Shown piece by piece: positions 33,898-42,808 of a stretch of DNA of 64,000 bases (the stretch's first letter is position 1; every line of letters begins with the position of its first letter). Source of the stretch: ZC4RG25 sp041687075. Its GTDB lineage: Bacteria; Pseudomonadota; Alphaproteobacteria; Rhizobiales; Hyphomicrobiaceae. The stretch covers positions 1 to 64,000 of the forward strand of contig JAWLCO010000004.1 in NCBI GenBank assembly GCA_041687075.1, given 5' to 3'. The notes beneath the pieces are model-generated. The model saw only the letters and a program-made list of their open reading frames with translations, was not told the DNA's origin and searched no databases. A program made the position numbers and the translations under genes.

Positions 33898-35004
33898 TCA
33901 GACCCGGGCCGCCTGCATCTCCTGCCGGGTCGGCAGGATGAGCTCGCGGCCGGGCTGGAAGGCGAAGAAGCGATCGACTAATGCGTCCGACACCTGGGAC
34001 AGGTGCGCCGGAGACCAACGTGGGCGCCGGTCCTTGTCGATCAGCAGCGCGCGCACGCCCTCGTGCAAGTCGTGCGATTCGAGAAACCGGCAGCCCAGCC
34101 GATAGTCAAGCATGAGTGTCTGCCGCAGATCCCGGAAGGCGGCTTCCCGGATGTGGCGAAAGCTGACCTTGAGCGCGGTTGGCGAGCGCTGCTTGAGCTC
34201 CTGGAGGACGCCCTCACACCACGGGCCGGCGGCGCCGCCTCGCTGAGCCTCGTCACCAAGCCGCTCGATGATTTCCTCGACTGATCCACACGCGAAGCAG
34301 CGCTGCAGGACGTCGCGATAGGGCGCGATCTCGCCGGGGCCGGGGTCTTCATGGCGGTCGTCGAGCAGCGGGTCCACCGGATCGGCAGTCCGCAAGCTCG
34401 CTTCGATCTCTCCGAAGCGGCTCGCCGGAATGCAGTGTGTCACCAACCCCAGCCGATAAGCATCAGCGCGGCCGATGCGGCGGCCCGTGAGCCCGAGGTA
34501 AAGGCCGATCTCATCCGGCATTCGGGCGAAGACCCAGGCAAGCCCCACGTCGGGGAAGAAGCCGACGCCGGTTTCGGGCATGGCGAAGGCGAAGCTCTCG
34601 CCGGCAACCCGATGCGTCCCGTAGAGAGTGAGGCCCGCACCCGAGCCCATGATCAGACCATCGATCAGCGAGATCGTCGGTTTGGAGAAGCACTCGAGCA
34701 GCCAGATCATCCTGTAGTCGTCAGCCAGGAGCTGCCGGGCGCGCTCCGGCGCCTCACGTGCAGCCTGGCTCAGCTCGCGCAAATCACCGCCTGCGGAGAA
34801 CGCGCCGGCTGTTGCCGATCGGATGATGAGAGCATAGACGCCGGGATCGCGGGCGAACCGCGGGATAGCCGCAGCTATCTCCAACCGCATGGGGCCCGAG
34901 ATGGCATTGAGGGCCTGCGAGCGGTTCAGTGTCATCGTGGCGGCAGCGCCTTCCAGGGCGATCGCAAGGTCTCCGCAAGGTTTCGTGGTCGATACTGACG
35001 TCAT
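33898..35004 (-). CDS. Enoyl-CoA hydratase/isomerase family, 3-hydroxyisobutyryl-CoA hydrolase-like
   Basis: The 368-residue length and C-terminal extension are those of 3-hydroxyisobutyryl-CoA hydrolase (valine catabolism) rather than a 260-residue crotonase. The crotonase oxyanion segments are AFSAGGDLREL and GLIMGSGAGLTLYGTHRVA, with the hydrolase-type PETGVGFFPDVGLAWVFARM. GAAGGA precedes the ATG at 35004; an open frame continues 106 codons upstream with non-conserved sequence. It is divergent from the extensin-like gene. Valine-pathway partners are not nearby. Confidence 0.9.
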   Translation of the reverse strand: MTSVSTTKPCGDLAIALEGAAATMTLNRSQALNAISGPMRLEIAAAIPRFARDPGVYALIIRSATAGAFSAGGDLRELSQAAREAPERARQLLADDYRMIWLLECFSKPTISLIDGLIMGSGAGLTLYGTHRVAGESFAFAMPETGVGFFPDVGLAWVFARMPDEIGLYLGLTGRRIGRADAYRLGLVTHCIPASRFGEIEASLRTADPVDPLLDDRHEDPGPGEIAPYRDVLQRCFACGSVEEIIERLGDEAQRGGAAGPWCEGVLQELKQRSPTALKVSFRHIREAAFRDLRQTLMLDYRLGCRFLESHDLHEGVRALLIDKDRRPRWSPAHLSQVSDALVDRFFAFQPGRELILPTRQEMQAARV

Positions 35005-35172
35005 GTGTCCTTCGATTTGGATCGCTTGGGAGATTTGCCCACAGGCCGGACCGGCAGACGTGTCGCCGTCTGCGATGGACCTGTGCACAGCGGGCGGATC
35101 GGCGAAGCTTGACGCGTGCGCCGCAAGGGTGAACGCTGAGACGCGCGTGATGTCAAGGGAGCGGGGGCAGGG

Positions 35173-36327
35173 ATGGGCTTGAGGGTTCTGGCGACTGGCG
35201 CGAAGCAGGTGGGCTACGCAATGCTTGCAGCGGCGCTGCTCGCCCAGCCCGTTTGGGCCGAGGGTGCTGGACCCAAGGCGGCCGAAGCGCCGGCGGCGGC
35301 ACAGGCCAATGATGCGGGGCAAGGCGGGGCTGCAGCGGAAGCGACCAAGTCAGGGGGCGACGTGAGTGCTGCCGGGCCCGCTCCCGACATCTGGTCCGAG
35401 CAGGAAATTTCCGAGGCAAAGGCTTACTGCGACACGGTCCTTCGCGGAGTCGAGGCGGTTCTCGAACCGGCCGACCCGATCAAGGAAGGTGAGTGTGGCG
35501 CCCCGGCCCCGGTGCGGCTGCTCAGCCTCGGCCGCGATCCCGAGGTGACGCTGTCGCCGCCGGTGACGGTCAACTGCGACATGGTGGTGAAGCTCGCCGA
35601 TTGGCTGAAGGAGGATCTGCAGCCGCTGGCGTTGAAACACCTTGGCGCGCCCATCGTTCGCATGAGAACGATGAGCTCCTATTCCTGCCGGAATGCCTAC
35701 GGCCGCAAGAAGACGCGGCTGAGCGAGCACGCCCTGGCCAATGCCATAGATCTCGGCAGCTTTACGACGAGTGCCGGCACCGAAGCGGACCTGCTGAAGG
35801 GCTGGGGCCTGACGGCGCGTGACGTGCGCGCAATCGTGGCCAGAGCGAAGGCTGCAAGAGAGGCGGCCGAGAAAGGTCCCCGCAGAAACCCCAAAAATGG
35901 GAAGACAACTCCTGCGGACGGCGGCACGGAACGTGAGCCAGCCCTGCTGATGGCCTCCGCCGGGTCCGGGGCGAAGAGTGTGCCGCTTCCGATCCGCAAG
36001 CCACCGGCAGGTGTCGGACAGTGGCAGGTGCAGCTCAAGACCCGGGCCGGGAAATCCACCCGGGGTGCGCCAGACCTGCCGGCGCGCCGGTCACAGGCGA
36101 TCGCGATGGGTGGAGCGAGTCACCTCGGGGGACCGGAAACAGGGGCGGCCGACGCCGTGCCGGAACCGCATGCCCCAGACGACCAGATCGCGCTCTTCCT
36201 TCGGGCGGCTCATGGCGCGGCCTGCCGCCGGTTCGGCACGGTGTTGGGCCCGGAGGCCAACGAGGCACATCGCAACCATTTCCACCTCGACATGGCCAAA
36301 CGCAAGTATCGCAACTACTGCGAATGA
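35173..36327 (+). CDS. Extensin-like C-terminal domain protein, exported
   Basis: This 384-residue protein starts with a signal peptide (AMLAAALLAQPVWAEG, cleavage near 29), then an Ala-rich linker. The extensin-like domain (PF06904) is split: the first part (about 75-205) has the paired cysteines and SEHALANAIDLGSF; after a low-complexity linker (about 215-330) the last part gives HGAACRRFGTVLGPEANEAH, RNHFHLDMA. The SEH...D and HRNHFH histidines resemble the metal site of D-Ala-D-Ala carboxypeptidases of the VanY/LAS type, suggesting peptidoglycan work; that is inference. It precedes hemB by 90 bases. Confidence 0.87.
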   Translation: MGLRVLATGAKQVGYAMLAAALLAQPVWAEGAGPKAAEAPAAAQANDAGQGGAAAEATKSGGDVSAAGPAPDIWSEQEISEAKAYCDTVLRGVEAVLEPADPIKEGECGAPAPVRLLSLGRDPEVTLSPPVTVNCDMVVKLADWLKEDLQPLALKHLGAPIVRMRTMSSYSCRNAYGRKKTRLSEHALANAIDLGSFTTSAGTEADLLKGWGLTARDVRAIVARAKAAREAAEKGPRRNPKNGKTTPADGGTEREPALLMASAGSGAKSVPLPIRKPPAGVGQWQVQLKTRAGKSTRGAPDLPARRSQAIAMGGASHLGGPETGAADAVPEPHAPDDQIALFLRAAHGAACRRFGTVLGPEANEAHRNHFHLDMAKRKYRNYCE

Positions 36328-36417
36328 TTGTTCCACGGGCCGATCGCGCACTTGCGTTCGGCGCCTGAGGTGGGGATGCTGTTGGCAGATCGTCCGCTTC
36401 ACTCGCCAGGGTCTGCC

Positions 36418-37482
36418 ATGAAGCCCCATTCCGGCCAAACACAGTCCGTGCCGCTGTCTGCGACGGCGGGTGGGGGCACGCCCCTGCAGCCGGGCATGTT
36501 CCCTGCCGTGCGCATGCGCAGGAACCGTCGCGCGGACTGGTCGCGCCGCCTTGTTGCTGAGAATGCACTGACGCCGTCGGACCTCATCTGGCCGATGTTC
36601 GTCGTGGAAGGCACCGACACCCGGATGCCGGTGGAGTCGATGCCGGGCGTCGAGCGCCTTTCGGTGGACCTCATCGTGTCCGCTGCAGAGGAGGCGGTCT
36701 CACTCGGCATTCCGGCCATCGCTCTCTTTCCCTTCACAGACCCGGCGCTGCGCAGCGAGGACGCTCGCGAGGCCTTCAACCCGGACAATCTGGTGTGCCG
36801 GGCTACCCGTGCCGTCCGCGACGCCGGCCTGGAGATCGGGGTGGTGCTGGATGTGGCGCTCGACCCCTACACCAGTCATGGCCATGACGGCCTGATGCGT
36901 GGCAATACGATCCTCAACGATGAGACACTGGAGGCGCTGGTCCGGCAGTCGCTGGTGCAAGTCGAGGCCGGCTGTGACATCCTCGCGCCCTCGGACATGA
37001 TGGATGGCCGCATCGGCGCCATTCGCCAGGCCCTCGAAAGCGCCGGCCACCAGTCGACGCAGATCATGGCCTATGCGGCCAAATACGCCTCGGCCTTCTA
37101 CGGCCCCTTCCGGGATGCGGTGGGCTCGACGGGTGCCCTCAAAGGCGACAAGCGGACCTACCAGATGGATCCCGCGAACGCGGATGAGGCGTTGCGGGAG
37201 GTGGCCCTCGATCTGGCCGAGGGCGCCGATATGGTCATGGTCAAGCCGGGGATGCCTTATCTCGACGTCATCCGCAGCGTGCGTGACACATTCGGCGTAC
37301 CGACGTTCGCCTATCAGGTCTCAGGGGAATACGCGATGCTCATGGCGGCGTCCGAACGCGGCTGGCTCGAGGGGGACAAGGTGATGATGGAAAGCCTGAT
37401 GGGGTTCAAGCGGGCCGGAGCCGCGGGCATCCTGACCTATTTTGCACCGCGCGCGGCCCGGTTGCTGGCTGCCGGGCGCTGA
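36418..37482 (+). CDS. hemB: Delta-aminolevulinic acid dehydratase (porphobilinogen synthase)
   Basis: HemB condenses two aminolevulinates into porphobilinogen. The 354-residue protein has Schiff-base lysines K222 (AAKYASAFYGPFRDA) and K276 (VMVKPGMPY). The metal loop reads DVALDPYTSHGHDG (145-158), Asp-type without the Cys triad of zinc enzymes, so it is the magnesium/zinc-independent class. The ATG at 36418 is preceded by AGGG; the frame continues upstream to 36328 without conservation. Together with hemA it covers the first two heme steps. Confidence 0.96.
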   Translation: MKPHSGQTQSVPLSATAGGGTPLQPGMFPAVRMRRNRRADWSRRLVAENALTPSDLIWPMFVVEGTDTRMPVESMPGVERLSVDLIVSAAEEAVSLGIPAIALFPFTDPALRSEDAREAFNPDNLVCRATRAVRDAGLEIGVVLDVALDPYTSHGHDGLMRGNTILNDETLEALVRQSLVQVEAGCDILAPSDMMDGRIGAIRQALESAGHQSTQIMAYAAKYASAFYGPFRDAVGSTGALKGDKRTYQMDPANADEALREVALDLAEGADMVMVKPGMPYLDVIRSVRDTFGVPTFAYQVSGEYAMLMAASERGWLEGDKVMMESLMGFKRAGAAGILTYFAPRAARLLAAGR

Positions 37483-37483
37483 T

Positions 37484-37519
37484 TTCGTGAAATCGCCAAG
37501 TCGTGAAATCGTGAAGTCG
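37484..37519. repeat. TCGTGAA heptamer array, left arm
   Basis: Three to four copies of TCGTGAA(A/G)TCG follow the hemB stop directly. With the reverse-oriented arm at 37711-37750 it brackets palindrome copy C. The same arms form a single structure at 28527-28608. Confidence 0.65.
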
Positions 37520-37556
37520 GGACGAGCGCTCTCGGCCGGCTTGCGTCCAACCCACA

Positions 37557-37697
37557 CCCGTCATCCCGGATGCACCGCAGCATGAAATGATGCGGTGCTA
37601 AGCCGGGATCTTGCCACGGGCACTGGCTCGCCCAGACGCAATATCCCGCGTCTGCAGTGCACCGCTTCGCGCTGCACCGCGCATGGAATGGCGGGTG
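37557..37697. repeat. REP/BIME-like paired palindrome, copy C
   Basis: It opens CCCGTCATCCCGG with a left stem CACCGCAGCAT/ATGATGCGGTG, continues CCGGGATCTTGCCACGGGCA, and has a diverged right half ending GGAATGGCGGG. It lies in the 378-base gap between hemB and bpt and is bracketed by heptamer arms. Confidence 0.75.
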
Positions 37698-37710
37698 GGG
37701 TGATGCCCGG

Positions 37711-37750
37711 ATCACGATCACGACTCCTCACGACCTCACGATCTCACGAC
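37711..37750. repeat. CTCACGA heptamer array, right arm
   Basis: Four to five copies of (A/C)TCACGA(C/T) lie between palindrome copy C and the bpt start, in the orientation opposite to the left arm at 37484-37519. From 37751 to 37860 only the likely bpt leader remains. Confidence 0.65.
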
Positions 37751-37860
37751 GCCCAAGTGTCACGGCGCTTGATTACGCGCGTGCGGCTCACTTAGTTTCG
37801 ATGGACGCGAAGGCTTGCAAATGCCTGTGCGTCCGCCCCCGTCGCCGGAACGCCACCCGA

Positions 37861-38601
37861 ATGACCGAACAGCAGAAGAATTTTCCCGAGTTCTACGTCA
37901 CGGCTCCGCAGCCGTGCCCGTACCTGCCGGGCAGACTCGAGCGGAAGCTGTTCACGCATCTCACCCACGACAAGCCACCCGCCCTCGTCGACAACCTGCT
38001 CAAGGGTGGCTTCCGGCGCAGTCAGAACATCGCCTATATGCCCTACTGCGAGGGCTGCCAGTCATGCGTGTCTGTGCGCGTGGCGGTGGATGAATTCAAG
38101 CTCAACCGCAGTTTCCGGCGCATCCTGGACGCCAACAGGGACCTGGTGATCCGGCACATCCCGCCGCGGCCCACGGCCGAGCAGTACGCCCTCTTCAGGG
38201 ACTATATCGACGTGCGCCATGCGGATGGCGGCATGGCCGACATGACGGTCCTCGACTACGCCATGATGGTCGAGGACAGCATCGTGGACACCTTCTTGAC
38301 CGAATACCGCGTGCGAACCGATGCGGGGCTCGAATCCGCGACGGCCGGACCCCTGGCCGGTATCTCGCTCTGCGACCGTCTCTCGGACGGCATCTCGATG
38401 GTCTACAGCTTCTACGATACCGGGGTGCCGCGTCGCAGCCTCGGCACCTACATGATTCTGGAGCACATCGAGTACACGCGCCGTCTTGGCCTGCCCTATC
38501 TCTATCTGGGTTACTGGATCGAGGGCTCCCGCAAGATGAGCTACAAGACCCGCTTCCAGCCGCAGGAGCGCCTGACCGGCAACGGCTGGGTACGAGAGTA
38601 G
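37861..38601 (+). CDS. bpt: Aspartate/glutamate leucyltransferase (N-degron aminoacyl-transferase)
   Basis: Bpt adds leucine to proteins that begin with Asp or Glu, marking them for ClpS/ClpAP. The 246-residue length is standard. The N-terminal Cys cluster (YCEGCQSC) and FRRSQNIAYMPYC are typical, and the C-terminal half keeps VYSFYDTGVPRRSLGTYMILEHIEY and YLGYWIEGSRKMSYK of the arginyl/leucyl-transferase fold. The ATG at 37861 matches the family start; open sequence upstream is the repeat region. Confidence 0.93.
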   Translation: MTEQQKNFPEFYVTAPQPCPYLPGRLERKLFTHLTHDKPPALVDNLLKGGFRRSQNIAYMPYCEGCQSCVSVRVAVDEFKLNRSFRRILDANRDLVIRHIPPRPTAEQYALFRDYIDVRHADGGMADMTVLDYAMMVEDSIVDTFLTEYRVRTDAGLESATAGPLAGISLCDRLSDGISMVYSFYDTGVPRRSLGTYMILEHIEYTRRLGLPYLYLGYWIEGSRKMSYKTRFQPQERLTGNGWVRE

Positions 38602-38660
38602 CTGGATCCTGCTGCCAGCAGCGCAGCGAGCCGGTCGGTCGTGGCGGCACGCCACTGATG

Positions 38661-40229
38661 TCACATCACCGCCTCGATCAGGAACGGTCCGGGTGTGTTG
38701 AGGCCCTTCTCCAGACCGCGGTTCACCTCTTCCATCGTTTCCGCTCGGATTCCCGGCACGCCCATGCCCCGGGCGAGGGAGACCCAGTCGATGTCGGGGC
38801 GGCCGAGGTCGAGCATGTCGAGGGCCTTGCGGCCGACGTTCGCGGCGCCGACGTTGGCGAGCTCGTGGCGCAGGATGGCGTAGGCGCGGTTGGCGAACAC
38901 GATGGTGGTGATGTCGAGCTGCTCGCGCGCCTGGGTCCAGAGCGCCTGCACGGTGTACATGAACGAGCCGTCCGCCTGCAGCGCGATCACCTTGCGATCG
39001 GGGCAGGCCACGGCTGCACCGACGGCCATCGGCGGCCCGATGCCGATCGAGCCGCCCATGTTGCGCAGCCAGTCGTGCGGATGGGCCGTCCGGGTCGGCG
39101 CAAAGAAGTTGCGGCTCGCCGTGATGCCCTCATCGACGACAATGGCATTTTCCGGCATGAGGGCGGCCAGAGTCTGCCCGATGGCTGCGGCCGTGATGGC
39201 GCCCGTTGCGGGACTGGGCAGCTCAAGGCGCGATACATCGGCCTCGGATGCGTTCGCGTCGAGCTCATCCGCGAGCCATTCGAGCGCGTGGATGATCTCG
39301 TCTTCCGGGCGTGCGAGGACGTGGAACTGCGTGTCGGGCTGGGCGAGCAGGCTCGGCTTGCCGGGATAGGCGAAGAACGCCACCGGGGTCTTCGCACCGA
39401 CGAGGACGATGCGCTTGAAGCCGCGCAGGCTTTCGACGGCCAGATCGACCGGATAGGGAACGGTGTCGACGGAGACGCGGCCGGCACCGCGCTCCACACG
39501 TGCGTTGAACGTCTCGGCCGAAAGGCGGGCACCTGTCTTGCGCGCGATTTTGCTTGCCAGCTCCAACCCGTGCTGGCGCAGCGCCAGGCCTCCCAGCAGA
39601 ATGAGGGTCGGCTCGCCTGAGCGCAGCGCAGCAGCGGCTTCGGCGACTGCCTGCCCTTCGACGCGGCGCCGTGCCGGAACGGGCGGGAGCTGAGCGACTC
39701 CACTTCCGATATCCCAGGCGGTATCGCTGGGAAGGATCAGCGTCGCCACACCACCCGGTGGCGTACGGGCTGCTGCAATGGCGGCGGCGCCATCTGTGGC
39801 GACGGATTGCGCATTGGGTGACGTGCGGACCCAGGCGGAAAAGGGCCGCGCAGTCGTCTCGATGTCGGAGGTCAGCGGGGCGTCATAGGCCCGATGCCAT
39901 GTCGCGTGATCGCCGACGATGTTGACGACCGGGGTCGACGCCTTCATGGCGTTGTGCAGGTTGGACAGGCCGTTGGCGAGTCCCGGACCAAGGTGCAGCA
40001 GGGTGGCCGCGGGCTTCTCCGCCATGCGGGCGTAGCCGTCGGCCGCGCCCGTCGCCACGCCCTCGAACAGCGCCAGCACGCAGCGCATGCCTTCGACGCG
40101 ATCGAGCGCCGCGACGAAGTGCATTTCGGACGTGCCCGGATTGGCGAAACAGACGTTCACGCCACCGGCCACGAGCGTGCGCACCAGGCACTCTGCACCA
40201 TTCATAGGAGCCTGCGCGCCATCCTCCAT
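38661..40229 (-). CDS. Thiamine-diphosphate-dependent enzyme (acetolactate synthase large-subunit-like)
   Basis: This 522-residue protein has the three-domain ThDP fold: an N-terminal pyrimidine-binding domain with the catalytic Glu56 (LFEGVATGAADGYARM), a central NAD-like domain, and a C-terminal PP domain (about 350-522) in which the GDG...N motif reads ADGSFMYTVQALWTQ with FANRAYAIL. It is shorter than true IlvB and lacks a partner small subunit, so branched-chain synthesis is unlikely; benzoylformate decarboxylase-like or other 2-oxo-acid decarboxylase chemistry is possible. The ATG at 40229 has AGAGGGA before it. It is divergent from a short-chain dehydrogenase gene. Confidence 0.87.
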   Translation of the reverse strand: MEDGAQAPMNGAECLVRTLVAGGVNVCFANPGTSEMHFVAALDRVEGMRCVLALFEGVATGAADGYARMAEKPAATLLHLGPGLANGLSNLHNAMKASTPVVNIVGDHATWHRAYDAPLTSDIETTARPFSAWVRTSPNAQSVATDGAAAIAAARTPPGGVATLILPSDTAWDIGSGVAQLPPVPARRRVEGQAVAEAAAALRSGEPTLILLGGLALRQHGLELASKIARKTGARLSAETFNARVERGAGRVSVDTVPYPVDLAVESLRGFKRIVLVGAKTPVAFFAYPGKPSLLAQPDTQFHVLARPEDEIIHALEWLADELDANASEADVSRLELPSPATGAITAAAIGQTLAALMPENAIVVDEGITASRNFFAPTRTAHPHDWLRNMGGSIGIGPPMAVGAAVACPDRKVIALQADGSFMYTVQALWTQAREQLDITTIVFANRAYAILRHELANVGAANVGRKALDMLDLGRPDIDWVSLARGMGVPGIRAETMEEVNRGLEKGLNTPGPFLIEAVM

Positions 40230-40335
40230 GATGTTTCCCTCTACCGTTCTCGGAATGACCAATGCCGGCCGGTTACCAGGCTCAAAAAGTATGGCTACTG
40301 TCGAATCCTGCGGAGGAACCCGAAGGAGAACGACA

Positions 40336-41109
40336 ATGAGCGAGACAACCGTACCGGAGGACCGCGTTGCAGTCATCACGGGAGGTGCGTCCGGTATAGG
40401 CTACGCGGCCGCTGAGCAACTGCACGCAGCGGGCTGGAAGGTGGCCATCCTGGACATCGGCGACGCCGGACTGGAGATCGCACGACAGGGTCTCGGCAGC
40501 AAACCCGGCGTGCGCGTCACCAGGCTCGACGTGACCGACGAGCCTGCCGTCGAGCGCGAGATGGCCGCCATCGAAGAAGCGCTCGGGCCGATTGCCGGCG
40601 TCGTCAATTCTGCCGGGATCGCTGCGGACAGGCACGTGTTCGACACGCCCGTCGACCTCTTCCGCCGCATACTGGACATCAACGTCGTCGGCTCGTTCAT
40701 CGTTGCCCGTGCGGCGGCGCGGCACATGCAGAAGCGCGGGCGCGGCGCGATCGTGAACCTCGCGTCGGTCGCAGGCGTCAGGGGCTCGAAGGGGCGGTCG
40801 GCTTACGGCTCGTCCAAGGGCGCGGTCATCGTGCTGACGCAGGTGATGGCGAACGACCTCGCCCCCTATGGCATTCGCGTCAACGCCGTGGCGCCGGGGC
40901 CGATCGATACGCCGCTCGTCGAGGCCCTGCACACGGCCGAGGACCGGGAGACGTGGACCCGGCTCATCCCGATGCGCCGCTACGGCCGGCCCGAGGAGAT
41001 CGCGCCGATGATCTGCTTCCTGCTCGACGAGCGCCAGGCAAGCTACCTGACGGGCGAGATCATCGCTGTAGACGGCGGTTTCCGCGGCGCCGGTATAATA
41101 GCGGGCTGA
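40336..41109 (+). CDS. Short-chain dehydrogenase/reductase (FabG-like)
   Basis: This 257-residue classical SDR has the nucleotide motif TGGASGIG at 15-22, NSAG at 91-94, the catalytic S144, Y157 and K161 (YGSSK), and the PGPIDTP segment. AAGGAG sits eight bases before the ATG; the longer open frame upstream overlaps the divergent gene and is not used. It converges on another SDR with three bases between stops. The substrate is unknown. Confidence 0.9.
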   Translation: MSETTVPEDRVAVITGGASGIGYAAAEQLHAAGWKVAILDIGDAGLEIARQGLGSKPGVRVTRLDVTDEPAVEREMAAIEEALGPIAGVVNSAGIAADRHVFDTPVDLFRRILDINVVGSFIVARAAARHMQKRGRGAIVNLASVAGVRGSKGRSAYGSSKGAVIVLTQVMANDLAPYGIRVNAVAPGPIDTPLVEALHTAEDRETWTRLIPMRRYGRPEEIAPMICFLLDERQASYLTGEIIAVDGGFRGAGIIAG

Positions 41110-41112
41110 GGA

Positions 41113-41838
41113 TCACACGTAGATCATCTTGCGCGTCATCCCGCCGTCGATGATCAGCTCGGCGCCGGTGATGAAGCCGGCGCTGCCGGACAGCAGGTAG
41201 GAAACGGCGGCCGCGATGTCGTCCGTCTGCCCGACGCGGCCGACGGGATGCTGCGCGTGATCCGCGGGCGTAAGCGGGCCGGACTTGCCGGTGTCGATCC
41301 AGCCGGGCGAGATGCAGTTGACGCGAACCGGCGCCATAGTCATCGCCAGCGCATGGGTCAGGGCGACGAGCCCGCCCTTGCTCGCCGAGTAGGGCAGCGT
41401 GTCGGGCTCGGACATGTGGGCGCGCGTCGATGAGATCAGCACCATGGCACCCCTGGCGTCCCGCAGGACGCCCTCAGCCGCCCGGGCGAGCAGGAACGCG
41501 GCCGTCAGGTTGACTGCGAGCACACGGTTCCAGGTCTCGAGCGTGAGTTCCGAGAGCGGCCCGCGCGGGTTGATGCCGGCGTTCGAGACGATCGCGTCGA
41601 TACGCCCGAACTTGGCGAGGCTCTCGCCGACGAGGCGCTGAACATCGGCTTCCACGCCAACATCGCAGATAGCAGGATGGCCGTTGGTCGGTTTCGCAAC
41701 GTTCTCGAGCGCCGTCCCGTCGACGTCGGCCAGCACGACCTTCCAACCGTCGCGAGACAGGCGCACCGCCGTCGCTGCGCCGATGCCGTGCCCGGCTCCC
41801 GTTATGATGACCACCTTTTCTTCCGTACCCGCCATCAT
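41113..41838 (-). CDS. Short-chain dehydrogenase/reductase
   Basis: This 241-residue classical SDR has TGAGHGIG at 13-20, NAG at 86-88, catalytic Ser136-137, Y150 and K154 (YSASK), and a C-terminal GAELIIDGGMTRKM. Starts at 41838 and 41835 are adjacent ATGs following GGAG; a GTG at 41856 is less likely. It is paired tail-to-tail with the preceding SDR, and the two share only general family identity, so they probably act on different substrates. Confidence 0.9.
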   Translation of the reverse strand: MMAGTEEKVVIITGAGHGIGAATAVRLSRDGWKVVLADVDGTALENVAKPTNGHPAICDVGVEADVQRLVGESLAKFGRIDAIVSNAGINPRGPLSELTLETWNRVLAVNLTAAFLLARAAEGVLRDARGAMVLISSTRAHMSEPDTLPYSASKGGLVALTHALAMTMAPVRVNCISPGWIDTGKSGPLTPADHAQHPVGRVGQTDDIAAAVSYLLSGSAGFITGAELIIDGGMTRKMIYV

Positions 41839-42112
41839 CTGCTCCGGACCGATCACGCCTGCACCGAATTCAGAAGGAGAACACCCGCGTCCGGCCGGAG
41901 TTTCTCGTTACGTCAACCACAGTACTGGCCTGCTCGCTGGCAGCTCTCTCTGCCAGCACCTATGTCTTTTAGCGGAAGCATTGATCTTCCGCATGGCTCG
42001 AAAGGCGCAACCGCTCGAGAGTGGAGCTTCGGTGCGGAACTGCGGCACGGGGCCGGCGTTCAGAGTCGCAGCCAAGCAGGCGGGCAGCACCGGTACAATC
42101 AGGGTAGGTGCG

Positions 42113-42700
42113 ATGAGAAGCAACAAGAGCGAAGACTACCTCGAACTGTCATTCCACGGCATGGAGCCGTCGGAGACGATCAAGACCAAGGTCCGCGAGC
42201 ACGTCGACAAGCTTCAGCAGCGTTATAGCGATGTCACCACGTGGCACGTCCACGTAAACGGACCGCTCGGCGGTTCAGGCCAATTCAAGGTCACGATCGA
42301 GGCGCGGGTGCCTGGTGCTGAGCTTGCGGTCGGACGAAAGCCGGGTGACATCAACGCTCATACCGACGCCCTCGTGGCCGTGCGCGACAGTTTCGCCGCC
42401 ATCGAACGCCAGCTCAAGAAGCGCCGCCGCCAGCAGCATGGTGAGGTGAAGGTCCACGATGGCAAGCCGCAGGGTCAGATCGCCAGCATCTTTCACGAGC
42501 AGGGCTACGGCTTCGTTGCGGTCAACGACGGCCGTGACGTCTACTTCCACAAGAATGCCGTGCTCGAGCCGGTGTTCGAAGAGCTTGGCGTCGGCGATCC
42601 GGTCGAGCTGACCATTGCACCGGACGAGAGCCCACGCGGTCCCCAAGCCACCAGCCTGCGCCGGATCGGGCGGTTGCGATACGATCCGCAGTCGACCTGA
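42113..42700 (+). CDS. HPF/RaiA-like ribosome-associated domain fused to a cold-shock domain
   Basis: This 195-residue protein combines two RNA-related folds. Residues about 8-108 resemble the S30EA/HPF domain that sits in the 30S decoding region of hibernating ribosomes (LELSFHGMEPSETIKTKV, then the acidic-basic helix with HTDALVAVRDSFAAIERQL). Residues 119-184 are a cold-shock/S1-like beta barrel with the RNP1-like GYGFV (131-135) and RNP2-like DVYFHKNA (142-149). The ATG at 42113 follows AGGTG. It stands alone. A role in ribosome protection under stress is inferred from the domains. Confidence 0.87.
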   Translation: MRSNKSEDYLELSFHGMEPSETIKTKVREHVDKLQQRYSDVTTWHVHVNGPLGGSGQFKVTIEARVPGAELAVGRKPGDINAHTDALVAVRDSFAAIERQLKKRRRQQHGEVKVHDGKPQGQIASIFHEQGYGFVAVNDGRDVYFHKNAVLEPVFEELGVGDPVELTIAPDESPRGPQATSLRRIGRLRYDPQST

Positions 42701-42808
42701 CATTCGGTTGTGTTCCTGGGCACCGAGTAGCGGCCGCTGCCTCCGGACGGCGGCCGTCGCTATGATCGGGCCAGGTAAATTCGGCAATAAATTCAGTGCG
42801 TGGCGCCG

